A stretch of 64,000 nucleotides of DNA from Streptomyces sp. NA04227. GTDB lineage: Bacteria > Actinomycetota > Actinomycetes > Streptomycetales > Streptomycetaceae. How positions within the stretch are numbered: the stretch's first letter is position 1; the number at the start of each line of letters is the position of its first letter. Where the stretch lies: positions 3,709,001-3,773,000 of the forward strand of contig NZ_CP054918.1 of the NCBI RefSeq assembly GCF_013364195.1, written 5' to 3'. The notes under the pieces were generated by a model. The model did not search any database, was not told the origin of the DNA, and saw nothing but the letters and a program-made list of their open reading frames with translations. The position numbers and the translations under genes were made by a program. Positions 22,187 through 30,392 of the stretch are shown piece by piece.

Positions 22187-23224
22187 TCACTCCCCCGGCA
22201 CCCCGCCCCTCCGCACGGCCAACGGCGGCACCCCCCACCACCGGCGACAGCACCGCGTGAGGGCGGACTGTTCGGAGAGGCCGAGCAGGGCGGCGACGCG
22301 GCCGAGGGGGAGGTCGGTGGTGAGCAGGTAGCGGCGGGCTGCGCGGCGGCGTTCGTCGTCGACGATCCGGGCGAAGGTGGTGTCCTGCTCGCGCAGGCGG
22401 CGCTGGAGCGTGCGGGGGTGCAGGGCGAGCAGTCGCGCGGTGGCGCCGATCTCCAGCGGGGCGGTGCCGAGCGACTGCCGTACCACCGCCCGTACGCCGG
22501 TGGCCACGTCCCGTTCCTCGCCCGCGGTCTGCTCCGCGAGGAAGGCGAGCGCGAAGCGGCGCAGCTGGGCGTCGCCGCTGGTGAGGGGGCGTTCGGTGAG
22601 GCTGAGCGGGGCGCGCAGCAGGGCCTTGGGGCGGTCGGTGCGTACGGGGGCGCCGAAGAACTCCTCGTAGGTGGCCAGGGGGGCCAGTGGCGGGTGCGGG
22701 AGTTCGACCGAGCGCAGGCCGTACGGGCCGCTCAGGAAGAGTGCGGCGCGGTGGACGAAGCCGAGGGTGAGGTCGGTGGCCTGCGGCGGGGCCTCCATGC
22801 CCTCCCGTACGTCGAAGCGCAGGGCGGCGACGCCGGGGGTGCGGTACGGGTCGGGGGCGAGGGCGATCCGCATCGAGGGGGCGTGGACGAAGAGGTAGCG
22901 GGTGGTGCAGTCGAGGGCGTCGCCGAGGGTCTCGGAGTTCTGGATGGCGAGCGCGAGTGGGCCGAGCATGCCGAGGTCCTGGCGGGTGGCGATGCGTAGT
23001 CCCAGGTCGGGGCAGTCGAGGTCGTCGGCGGCGATCTCCAGGAGCAGCGCCAGGGCCTCGTCGGAGACGAGCAGGTCGTCCGCGTCCAGGGCGGCGACGG
23101 GGAAATCCGCCCTCCTGGCATACTCCTCGGCGTCCCCGCCCAATTCGGCCACGGTGGCCCGAAATCCTCGGGCCCCCGCCGACCTGATCACCGAACCGGA
23201 AGCCTGCGATCCGAAGGGTTGCAT
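22187..23224 (-). CDS. AraC-family regulator with Arabinose_bd-type N-terminal domain
   Basis: A 345-residue regulator. The N-terminal 210 residues match the ligand-binding domain of OruR/ArgR-type AraC proteins (ADDLDCPDLGLRIATRQDLGMLGPLALAIQNSETLGDAL). The C-terminal AraC helix-turn-helix pair is at about 260-340 (LEIGATARLLALHPRTLQRRLREQDTTFARIVDDERR, LGLSEQSALTRCCRRWWG). ATG at 23224 (MQPFGS) leaves a 70-bp divergent promoter region; an earlier in-frame ATG at 23296 would overlap the start of the divergent monooxygenase. Regulators of this subtype often activate adjacent fatty-acid or steroid-like catabolic oxygenases, fitting its neighbour. Confidence 0.85.
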   Translation of the reverse strand: MQPFGSQASGSVIRSAGARGFRATVAELGGDAEEYARRADFPVAALDADDLLVSDEALALLLEIAADDLDCPDLGLRIATRQDLGMLGPLALAIQNSETLGDALDCTTRYLFVHAPSMRIALAPDPYRTPGVAALRFDVREGMEAPPQATDLTLGFVHRAALFLSGPYGLRSVELPHPPLAPLATYEEFFGAPVRTDRPKALLRAPLSLTERPLTSGDAQLRRFALAFLAEQTAGEERDVATGVRAVVRQSLGTAPLEIGATARLLALHPRTLQRRLREQDTTFARIVDDERRRAARRYLLTTDLPLGRVAALLGLSEQSALTRCCRRWWGVPPLAVRRGGVPGE

Positions 23225-23294
23225 GACGCCCAGGGTCAAATAACTGTCGCCCCGGGTCAATTCCCCGACGCTGTGCTTCCGGACACTGAGAACC

Positions 23295-24872
23295 ATGACG
23301 CGTACCGCACACCCCAGCAGCCCCGGCCCCGAGTCCCGTGAGACCGCGCACACCGGCGCCGAGCACCTCGATGTCGTGATCGTGGGCGCCGGTCTGTCCG
23401 GTGTCGGCGCCGCGTACCGGCTCCAGAGCGAGTGCCCGGAGCGCTCGTACACGATCCTGGAGGCCCGGCAGTCGATGGGCGGCACCTGGGATCTGTTCCG
23501 CTACCCGGGCGTCCGCTCCGACTCGGACATGTTCACCCTCGGCTACCCGTTCAAGCCGTGGCGCGACTCGCGGGTGCTCGCCGACGGCCCGTCGATCCTG
23601 GAGTACATCAAGGAGACCGCGGCCGAGTTCGGCATCGACCGGCACATCCGCTACGGGACCAAGGTCACCGGCGCCGACTTCAGCACGGCGACGGCCCGCT
23701 GGACGCTCACGCTGGAGGAGACCGGCGCCGACGGCGAGACCCAACTGCGCACGCTCACCTGCGACTTCCTGTACCTGTGCTCGGGTTACTACGACTACGA
23801 CCAGGGGCACTCGCCGCGGTTCGAGGGCGCCGAGGACTTCACCGGCACCGTGGTCCACCCGCAGTTCTGGCCCGAGGACCTGGACTACGCCGGCAAGCGC
23901 GTCGTGATCATCGGCTCCGGCGCGACCGCGGTGACCCTGGTGCCCGCGATGGCCAAGGACGCCGCGAAGGTGACCATGCTCCAGCGCAGTCCCACCTGGA
24001 TCAGTTCGCTGCCCAGCCGGGACAAGGTCGCCGACGTGGTGCGCAGGGCGCTGCCCGAGGGCGCGGCCCACCGGGTGGTGCGGACCAAGAACATCCTGTT
24101 CGCGATCGGCTTCTACCAGTTCTGCCAGCGGGCGCCGAAGTCCGCGCGCAAGGTGCTCACGGGCCTCAACCGGCGCGTACTGAAGGACGACCAGGTCGTC
24201 AGGGAGCATCTGACGCCCACCTACGACCCGTGGGACCAGCGGCTGTGCGCGGTGCCGGACGCCGACCTGTTCCGGTCGCTGCGGCGCGGTGACGCGGAGA
24301 TCGTCACCGACCACATCGACCGCTTCGTGCCCGAGGGCATCCGGCTCAAGTCGGGGCGGGTCGTCGAGGCCGATGTCATCGTGACCGCGACCGGTCTGCA
24401 GCTGCTCGCCTTCGGCGGGATCACCCCGCACGTCGACGGCACGGCCGTCGAGCCGAGCAAGCAGTTCGTGTGGCAGCACACGATGATGACCGGAGTGCCC
24501 AACTTCGCGCTCTGCGTGGGCTATACGAACGCCTCCTGGACGCTGCGTGCCGACCTCACCTCGCGCCTCGTCTGCAAGGTGCTCAACCACATGCGCGTGA
24601 ACGGCTACGCGGCCGTGGAGCCGAAGCCCGACGGCCCGCTCGCCGAACGCCCGCTGCTCGACCTCTCCTCCGGCTACATCCAGCGCTCCATCGACGCCTT
24701 CCCGCGCCAGGGCGACCGCAGCCCGTGGCGGGTCCGCCAGAACTACGTCCTCGACTCCACGACGACGCTGCGCAGGCGGCTGGGCCGGACGCTGTCGGGC
24801 ACTCCGCTGAGCACGGTCCTCGCGGCGCGGGCACAGGAGGCCGACCGGGGCAGGAAGGTGTCGAAGGGCTAG
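23295..24872 (+). CDS. Flavin-containing Baeyer-Villiger monooxygenase (EthA-like)
   Basis: A 525-residue class B flavoprotein monooxygenase. The FAD-binding GAGLSG is at residues 31-36, the NADPH-binding GSGATA at 207-212, and the Baeyer-Villiger fingerprint FTGTVVHPQFW (FxGxxxHxxxW) at 182-192. It is expected to insert one oxygen next to a ketone using NADPH and O2; relatives include mycobacterial EthA, which activates ethionamide. ATATG lies within a poor ribosome-site context. It is divergent from an AraC regulator, which probably activates it. A hairpin 35-60 bases after the stop can end the transcript. Confidence 0.92.
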   Translation: MTRTAHPSSPGPESRETAHTGAEHLDVVIVGAGLSGVGAAYRLQSECPERSYTILEARQSMGGTWDLFRYPGVRSDSDMFTLGYPFKPWRDSRVLADGPSILEYIKETAAEFGIDRHIRYGTKVTGADFSTATARWTLTLEETGADGETQLRTLTCDFLYLCSGYYDYDQGHSPRFEGAEDFTGTVVHPQFWPEDLDYAGKRVVIIGSGATAVTLVPAMAKDAAKVTMLQRSPTWISSLPSRDKVADVVRRALPEGAAHRVVRTKNILFAIGFYQFCQRAPKSARKVLTGLNRRVLKDDQVVREHLTPTYDPWDQRLCAVPDADLFRSLRRGDAEIVTDHIDRFVPEGIRLKSGRVVEADVIVTATGLQLLAFGGITPHVDGTAVEPSKQFVWQHTMMTGVPNFALCVGYTNASWTLRADLTSRLVCKVLNHMRVNGYAAVEPKPDGPLAERPLLDLSSGYIQRSIDAFPRQGDRSPWRVRQNYVLDSTTTLRRRLGRTLSGTPLSTVLAARAQEADRGRKVSKG

Positions 24873-25261
24873 AAACCGGAAGCCCGGCCGAGGGCGAGAA
24901 CCCGGAAGACCCACCCGGGGAGGGCGGGTCTCCCGGGCCTCGGCAATTCGGTACGTAGGGCCCAGAATTCGGGAAGCGGTACCCCCCACGCATCTACGCG
25001 AGTAACATCCGGCGGAGGTCCGGCACGCTCGCCCGCTCCCCACCGTCTCGCCCAACTTGCCCCCGCATCAGCGCAGTTGAGGCCGTATCAGCGAGTTTCC
25101 ACGTGCCACTCGAATTTAATACGTATCCGTAGTCGGCCCCCCCTTATAGGAACGCGACAACATTGAACGTAAGTTCCATGCACCGGTCCGTCCAGGGTGG
25201 CGCCGGCGTCACCTCGCCGTCATACCGCCGGACAGCCTCGCACGGAAAGATCGACGGATAC
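24873..25261. other. Intergenic region upstream of the orphan solute-binding protein
   Basis: Contains the monooxygenase terminator and then, from about 25060 to 25160, an AT-richer stretch (GAATTTAATACGTATCC, CCTTATAGGAAC) that is the likely promoter region of the lipoprotein gene. No gene is seen. Confidence 0.65.
24908..24930. terminator. Hairpin downstream of the monooxygenase gene
   Basis: GACCCACCC pairs with GGGCGGGTC (one mismatch) around a 5-base loop, 36 bases after the monooxygenase stop. Confidence 0.6.
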
Positions 25262-26845
25262 ATGCGCGTGTTCAGCCCGGTTCGTATGCGGCAGATAGCT
25301 GTGTTGGCCACTCTGTCCCTGACCGCGGTCGCCGGGTGCTCCGTGCTCTCCTCGGGCGAGGGGGACGAGACCATCACCGTCGGCACCACCAGCGCGCCGA
25401 CCACCCTCGATCCCGCGGCCTCCTGGGACAACTCCTGGGAGCTGTTCCGCAACATCTACCAGACCCTGCTCAGCTACCCCTCCGGCGCGACGGCCCCGCA
25501 GCCCGACGCCGCCGAGGGCTGCGACTTCACCGACAGCACCAACCGTGTGTACCGGTGCGAGCTGCGCGAGGGCCTGAAGTTCTCCAACGGGCACGAGCTG
25601 GACGCGAAGGCGGTCAAGTACTCCATCGACCGCATCGGGCGGATCAAGGCCGACGGCGGTCCGCAGGGTCTGCTCGGCAGCCTGGAGCGGGTCGAGGCCG
25701 AGGACGAGCGCACCGTCACCTTCCACCTCAACAAGCCGGACGCCACCTTCCCGTTCGTGCTCGCCACCCCGGCCATGTCGATCGTCGACCCGAAGGAGTA
25801 CCCGGCGGGCAAGGTCCGCAAGGGCAAGACGATCCAGGGCTCGGGCCCGTACACCCTCGAGACCTACGAGGAGGGCAAGCGGGCGGTCCTGGCGAGGAAC
25901 GGTTCGTACAAGGGCTACGCGGACCGCAAGAACGACGGCGTGACCATCCGCTACTACACGGACTCCGCCGCGATGATCGGCGCCCTGCGCAAGAAGCAGA
26001 TCGACGTGACCTACCGCGGTCTGGCCGCCGAGGACATCGTCGCGCTGCAGACCAACAGCGGCGACGAGAGCCTCCAACTCGTCGAGGGCTCGGGCACCGA
26101 GGTGCGCTACCTCGCCTTCAACCCGGAGCACCCGTGGGCGAGCAAGCCCGCCGTGCGCAAGGCCATCGCGCAGATCCTGGACCGCGGCGGCATCGCGCAC
26201 AAGATCTACAAGGACACCGTCGAGTCGCTCTACTCGATGGTGCCGCGCGGCCTCGTCGGGCACGCCACCACCTACTTCGACGTGTACGGCAACCCGGACC
26301 CCGCGAAGGCGAAGAAGATCCTGAGGGACGCCGGGATCAACAAGCCGGTGCCGCTGACGTTCTGGCACACCACCGACCGCTACGGCTCGCAGACCAAGAT
26401 CGAGTTCGAGGAGATCAAGCGGCAGCTCAACGAGACCGGCCTGTTCGAGGTGAAGGTCGAGAGCCGCCCGTGGAAGGAGTACTCGGAGGGGCTGCACAAG
26501 GGCAAGTACCCGGCGGTGGGCAACAGTTGGTTCCCCGACTTCCCCGACGCGGAGAACTTCATCGCCCCGTTCGTCGGCGAGGAGAACGCGCTCGGCATCC
26601 CGTACAAGGCTCCCGAGATCACCGACAAGATCCTGCCCAAGTCCCGCCGTGAGACCGACCGTACGGCCCTGGCGGACCAGTTCAAGAAGGCCCAGAAGAT
26701 CCTGGTCGACGACGCCCGGATGATGCCGCTGTGGCAGGGCAAGCAGTACATCGCCGCGAGCGAGGACATCTCCGGCGGGGAGCGGGCCCTGGACCCGTCG
26801 ACGATCATGATCATGTGGGAGCTGGGGCGTAAGACGAGCTGGTAG
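25262..26845 (+). CDS. Family 5 extracellular solute-binding lipoprotein (peptide/opine type), orphan
   Basis: A 527-residue SBP_bac_5 protein (OppA/DppA type). The signal has a lipobox VAGC with the lipidated Cys at residue 26. Family markers include LREGLKFSNGHELDAKAVKYSIDR and the C-terminal NSWFPDFPDAENF. It should bind peptides, nickel or similar ligands at the cell surface for an ABC importer. No permease or ATPase genes follow, so it either uses a distant importer or acts as a sensor protein. ATG at 25262 is chosen for the signal peptide; the frame extends 33 codons upstream without a good ribosome site. Confidence 0.9.
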   Translation: MRVFSPVRMRQIAVLATLSLTAVAGCSVLSSGEGDETITVGTTSAPTTLDPAASWDNSWELFRNIYQTLLSYPSGATAPQPDAAEGCDFTDSTNRVYRCELREGLKFSNGHELDAKAVKYSIDRIGRIKADGGPQGLLGSLERVEAEDERTVTFHLNKPDATFPFVLATPAMSIVDPKEYPAGKVRKGKTIQGSGPYTLETYEEGKRAVLARNGSYKGYADRKNDGVTIRYYTDSAAMIGALRKKQIDVTYRGLAAEDIVALQTNSGDESLQLVEGSGTEVRYLAFNPEHPWASKPAVRKAIAQILDRGGIAHKIYKDTVESLYSMVPRGLVGHATTYFDVYGNPDPAKAKKILRDAGINKPVPLTFWHTTDRYGSQTKIEFEEIKRQLNETGLFEVKVESRPWKEYSEGLHKGKYPAVGNSWFPDFPDAENFIAPFVGEENALGIPYKAPEITDKILPKSRRETDRTALADQFKKAQKILVDDARMMPLWQGKQYIAASEDISGGERALDPSTIMIMWELGRKTSW

Positions 26846-26984
26846 CAGGGCAGTTGGGCGTCCTGTCAGGGATGCACGGGCTCAACTGAAGGGCCTGCAC
26901 GTCGAGTTCGTCCGCCGCGCGATCAGCCGTGGAGTCAGCCGTACGTTCAGCCGTACGGCCAACTCAACGTTATGCCGCGCGAGT

Positions 26985-27890
26985 TCAGACCGCTCCCGGT
27001 CCCCACTCCTCCACCACGAGCGAATCGCCGACCTTCAGGCGGCCGCCGCGCAGTACGGCGAACTTGGCACCGAACGCGACCCCGCCGCTCTCCGCCCTGC
27101 GGTAGTCGGCGAGGGTGCGCAGTGGTTCGACGCCCGCCTTGACCCCGGCCGCCTGGTCGACGGTGGTGACCGCGCACCGGATGCACGGCTTGGACCAGCC
27201 CCACAGGGTGTCGCCCGCCCGGACGCGGCGGACGCGGTCCTCGGTGTGCGGCTCGTCCCAGCCGTCCACCACGATGTTGGGGCGGAAGCGGTTCATCGGC
27301 AGCGGCGCCTCGTCCCTCTTGGCCAGCCACTCCTGGAGCAGGTCCAGCGAGGAGCGCGAGACCATCATCAGCGCGGTGCTGTCGGCGTAGCCGGAGGTGC
27401 CGGGGGTGGCGCCATCGGTCACCCGGTCGTGCTCCGGCGGTACCCGCACGAGCCTGCTCGCCCCGCCGAGCACCTCGCTCAGCCAGGCCGCGGCCTCGTC
27501 GCCCTGGTCGATGCCCTGGAACGGGTTCTTGAACAGGGTGACGTCGCGGCGGGCACCCTCGGTGTCCACGTCGATCGTCAGCGGCTCGATGCCGGGGGCT
27601 TCGAGGGTGAGGCGGTCGGGGGCGGGAGCCGACGCGAGGTCAACCGATCCGTCCGGTACGGGAGTTGAGGCGTCGGGCGACGGCACGGCCAAGGTCGTGG
27701 CGCTGGTGACCGTCGGCCGGACGACGGCAAGGCGCGGGTCGCGGCGCTGACTGCGGAAGACACCCGCCTCGTCGGTCACCATGAACGACCGGTCGTGCCG
27801 CAGCCCGGCGGCGGTCAGCTCGGCCGCGCGCAGCGACGTACCGGCACAGCCCTTGATCGGATAGCTCACAAGCTCGACTATTTCGGCCAC
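26985..27890 (-). CDS. MOSC domain protein (mARC/YcbX-like molybdenum enzyme)
   Basis: A 301-residue protein with the MOSC N-terminal beta-barrel (about 1-120) and the MOSC domain (about 150-300). NRFRPNIVV (200-208) and WSKPCIRCAVTTVD (232-245) are the motifs of mARC/YcbX proteins, in which a Cys ligates molybdenum cofactor; Cys236 and Cys239 are candidates. Such enzymes reduce N-hydroxylated compounds (amidoximes, hydroxylaminopurines). An additional low-complexity stretch near 65-92 (SPDASTPVPDGSVDLASAPA) is unusual. The GTG start has a weak ribosome site. Convergent with the solute-binding protein gene. Confidence 0.88.
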   Translation of the reverse strand: MAEIVELVSYPIKGCAGTSLRAAELTAAGLRHDRSFMVTDEAGVFRSQRRDPRLAVVRPTVTSATTLAVPSPDASTPVPDGSVDLASAPAPDRLTLEAPGIEPLTIDVDTEGARRDVTLFKNPFQGIDQGDEAAAWLSEVLGGASRLVRVPPEHDRVTDGATPGTSGYADSTALMMVSRSSLDLLQEWLAKRDEAPLPMNRFRPNIVVDGWDEPHTEDRVRRVRAGDTLWGWSKPCIRCAVTTVDQAAGVKAGVEPLRTLADYRRAESGGVAFGAKFAVLRGGRLKVGDSLVVEEWGPGAV

Positions 27891-27914
27891 GTGGCCAGGC
27901 TACTCGGCGCGGGA

Positions 27915-27974
27915 GCGCGGGCGCCGGGGCGGGTGCGCGGGCGCCGGGGCGGGTGCGCGGGCGCCGGGGCGGGT
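27915..27974. repeat. 20-bp perfect tandem repeat, 3 copies, near the MOSC gene start
   Basis: GCGCGGGCGCCGGGGCGGGT occurs three times at 27915, 27935 and 27955 without a mismatch. It lies 25 bases upstream of the MOSC start, so it is within or beside its promoter. Confidence 0.95.
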
Positions 27975-27987
27975 GACCGCGAGCGGC

Positions 27988-28018
27988 CCCGCCGGGACAG
28001 GGTGCGTGTCCCGGCGGG
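27988..28018. terminator. Terminator hairpin downstream of the acid phosphatase gene
   Basis: CCCGCCGGGACA and TGTCCCGGCGGG pair perfectly around a 7-base loop, 65 bases after the stop of the leftward phosphatase gene. It separates that transcript from the following MOSC promoter. Confidence 0.85.
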
Positions 28019-28083
28019 AGCGGCGGCGAGGCGCTCGCGAAGCTGCGGCGAAACGCCGCGAAGCTGCCGCGAAACTGCCGGGT

Positions 28084-28725
28084 TTACGACAACTTGCCGT
28101 CGTAGTCCGGGAGTTTGAAGGTGCGCTCGGCGTGGCCGCCGACCAGGTCGGTGGCGCGGTTGCCGACGTTGGCGATGATCGTGTAGCCGCGGGCCTCGAT
28201 CTTCTCGCGCTCCTCGGTCTTGTACGCGCTGACCTCGTCGAAGATGAGGTCGCCGAGGTCGCGTACGGACAGGCCGTCGACGGGGTAGCCCACGCTCTTC
28301 AGGTTGTGCTCGGTCAGGCTCTTGATGATGCCGGGCCGGGCGGTCACGAAGAAGACGTCCACGCCGCGGGAGTCCGCGTAGCGGGCGAGGTCGAGGGAGC
28401 CCTGGACCGCGGGGGTCGGGAACTCGTACCAGTGGTGGAACTCGGTTTCCAGCGTGGTGTTGTCGATGTCGAAGACGATGGCGCGCTTCTCGCCCGAGGT
28501 CCGGGCGGTGCGCTGCTCCAGGTAGGTGCGCGCCTGGTCGGTGACGGTCGCGACGTCACGCTTCCAGGTGTCGTAGTCGACGTCGCCGGTCGTGGCGGCG
28601 GCGGTCACGGCCTGCGGGGCCGGAGCGGCCGCGGCCGGGGCGGCGGCCTGGGCGGTCAGCCCGAGCCCGAGTGCCGCCACCGCGCAGGCGGCTCCCGCCG
28701 AACGGCGCACACCGAATCTCGCCAT
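28084..28725 (-). CDS. Secreted HAD-family acid phosphatase (class B type)
   Basis: A 213-residue protein with an Ala-rich signal peptide (residues 1-42). The mature enzyme has the HAD motif DIDNTT with nucleophile Asp86 and acid/base Asp88; FFVTARPG is motif II and the C-terminal half carries a basic and a GNRATDL motif with the Mg-binding Asp. This is the Acid_phosphat_B fold, dephosphorylating external phosphomonoesters. AGGA lies 6 bases before the chosen ATG at 28725; an earlier in-frame ATG at 28752 lacks a site and a good signal. Terminator at 27988. Probably phosphate-regulated in related organisms, though no clear PHO box was found. Confidence 0.88.
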   Translation of the reverse strand: MARFGVRRSAGAACAVAALGLGLTAQAAAPAAAAPAPQAVTAAATTGDVDYDTWKRDVATVTDQARTYLEQRTARTSGEKRAIVFDIDNTTLETEFHHWYEFPTPAVQGSLDLARYADSRGVDVFFVTARPGIIKSLTEHNLKSVGYPVDGLSVRDLGDLIFDEVSAYKTEEREKIEARGYTIIANVGNRATDLVGGHAERTFKLPDYDGKLS

Positions 28726-29238
28726 GGTCTTCCTCTTTCCCGTCTCACTCACGCGTGGTGCCGGTCCCCGGGGGTCGTGGACCTCGTACGACGGGATGGG
28801 TTACCCGTCGGTACAGGACCTTCACAAGTCCCGGGGCCCGCCCAGCGACGCACCGGCGACCGGAAGGCAAACACCGGATAACGGGATGAGGGAGGCGGGC
28901 GGGCGGCGGCGAGGGCCGACGCGGGGCGTGGCGTGCCGGGCGCGTACAGACCGGAAGGGACATTCCGCACGCGGTTGTACTCGGCGCCAAGAATCCCGCC
29001 CGCCTTGTGACTCCCGCACATGGTGACCGCACCCGGGCTCGCCTAGATTCGCGGCCGACCAGGCGTTCGGTGCGGCGATCCGGACCGCTTCCGTGCGCCG
29101 AATCGCCGTGCCTTCAAGGGGAGTTGGTCCGGCACAGGCCCACCCCGCCTTTCTCAGCACTTGTTGTTCACCCTCCCCACTCACACGTGTCACACGTGCC
29201 ACTGCCCGCACCCCGTGCACGTTCAAAGGAGAACGCAG
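28726..29238. other. Divergent intergenic region between acid phosphatase and SGNH esterase
   Basis: No gene is supported. TGGTGA-N18-TAGATT (29021-29050) is a reasonable promoter for the rightward esterase, giving a leader of about 180 bases. Two 9-bp direct repeats TCACACGTG at 29181 and 29190 lie between this promoter and the start codon. Confidence 0.6.
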
Positions 29239-30126
29239 ATGCCGAAACGCGCCAAGCGCCGCGTGGCCGCCCTCGCCGCCGCCACCGGCCTCGCCGTCCT
29301 GGGCCTCCAGGCGCCCGCCTCCGCGCAGGCCGCAGAGCCGGCCACCGAGCCGCTCGACTACGTGGCCCTCGGCGACAGCTACAGCGCCGGTTCCGGAGTG
29401 CTGCCGCTCGACCCCGAGGCGCCGTTGCTGTGTGCCCGTACGTCGAAGAACTACCCGCACCTGCTGGCCGCCGCGACCGGTGCGAACCTCAAGGACGTCA
29501 CCTGCGGCGGCGCGCAGACCTCGCACTTCACCGAGGCCCAATACCCGGGCGTGGCACCGCAGTTCGACGCGCTGACCAAGGACACCGACCTGGTCACGCT
29601 GACCATCGGTGGCAACGACAACAGCACCTTCATCAACGCGATCCTGTCCTGCGGCACCGAAGGCGCGCTCCATCTCGGACTGGGCAGCCCCTGCAAGGAC
29701 AAGTACGGGGACTCGTTCAAGAACGACGTCGTGAACAAGACGCTCCCGGCCATCCGGGAGTCGCTGAAGACCATCAAGGAGAAGTCGCCGGACGCCAAGG
29801 TCGCCATCCTCGGCTACCCGTGGATCATGCCCGAGCAGAGCCGGTTCGGCTGCTTCGTGAAGATGCCGGTCGCCACCGGCGACGTGCCCTACGTGCACGA
29901 GCTCCAGGCCACGCTGAACGACGCGGTGAAGACCGCCGCCGAGGACACCGGCGCCGTCTACGTCGACATGAACGAGGTCTCCGAGGGCCACGACGCCTGC
30001 GCCCCGATCTGGGAGCGCTGGGTCGAACCCGCCCTGTTCGGCACCAACTTCGTCCCGGTGCACCCGAACGCGGCGGGCGAGGCCGCGATGGCCGAGCAGA
30101 CCAAGCGCGTCCTCGGCCTGGGCTGA
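29239..30126 (+). CDS. Secreted SGNH/GDSL esterase or lipase
   Basis: A 295-residue secreted hydrolase. Signal peptide at residues 1-32 (KRAKRRVAALAAATGLAVLG, cleavage near ASAQA). The SGNH blocks are clear: GDSYSAG with Ser47, the Gly in the second block, Asn in TIGGNDN, and His in VHPN near the C-terminus. Six Cys form disulfides as in the streptomycete lipases and phospholipases of this family. It should hydrolyse fatty acyl esters outside the cell. AAAGGAG lies 7 bases before the ATG. Preceded by a long intergenic region with a plausible promoter. Confidence 0.93.
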   Translation: MPKRAKRRVAALAAATGLAVLGLQAPASAQAAEPATEPLDYVALGDSYSAGSGVLPLDPEAPLLCARTSKNYPHLLAAATGANLKDVTCGGAQTSHFTEAQYPGVAPQFDALTKDTDLVTLTIGGNDNSTFINAILSCGTEGALHLGLGSPCKDKYGDSFKNDVVNKTLPAIRESLKTIKEKSPDAKVAILGYPWIMPEQSRFGCFVKMPVATGDVPYVHELQATLNDAVKTAAEDTGAVYVDMNEVSEGHDACAPIWERWVEPALFGTNFVPVHPNAAGEAAMAEQTKRVLGLG

Positions 30127-30293
30127 TCCCCGCCCCGGAACCCTTACGTACAACTGCCGTGCCCGGCCCCGGAGTTCACGTCTCGTGCGTGGGCGCCGGG
30201 GCCGGTCTCGTACGCGAAAAATCCGTTGGCGGGCCACGGCGGGGCACTGCTAGCTTTCCCAAGGCCGTGCGAGAGAACGAGGAGGTGGTACCC

Positions 30294-30347
30294 GTGAACG
30301 CAGTATCGACATGGGTGCTCCCCTCCGGGGTCACGGTCGGGCGATAG
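30294..30347 (+). CDS. Possible 17-residue leader peptide upstream of the alpha/beta hydrolase
   Basis: A GTG-started frame of 17 codons, product MNAVSTWVLPSGVTVGR, stands behind an excellent GAGGAGG (9 bases before the GTG) and ends 45 bases before the hydrolase ATG. A TAGCTT hexamer about 40 bases upstream may be its -10 element. A strong ribosome site on such a short frame suggests a translated leader or a small regulatory peptide, but there is no comparative support. Confidence 0.35.
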   Translation: MNAVSTWVLPSGVTVGR

Positions 30348-30392
30348 GTCGTCCGGGAGCGCCGTTCACGCGCATTCCCGAAAGGCACGACC

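Noticed and set aside
29166..29200. PhoP (PHO) box with GTTCACC near the acid phosphatase/esterase promoters
   Set aside because: Only one GTTCACC unit fits; the following 11-base units do not match the direct-repeat consensus, and it is closer to the esterase.
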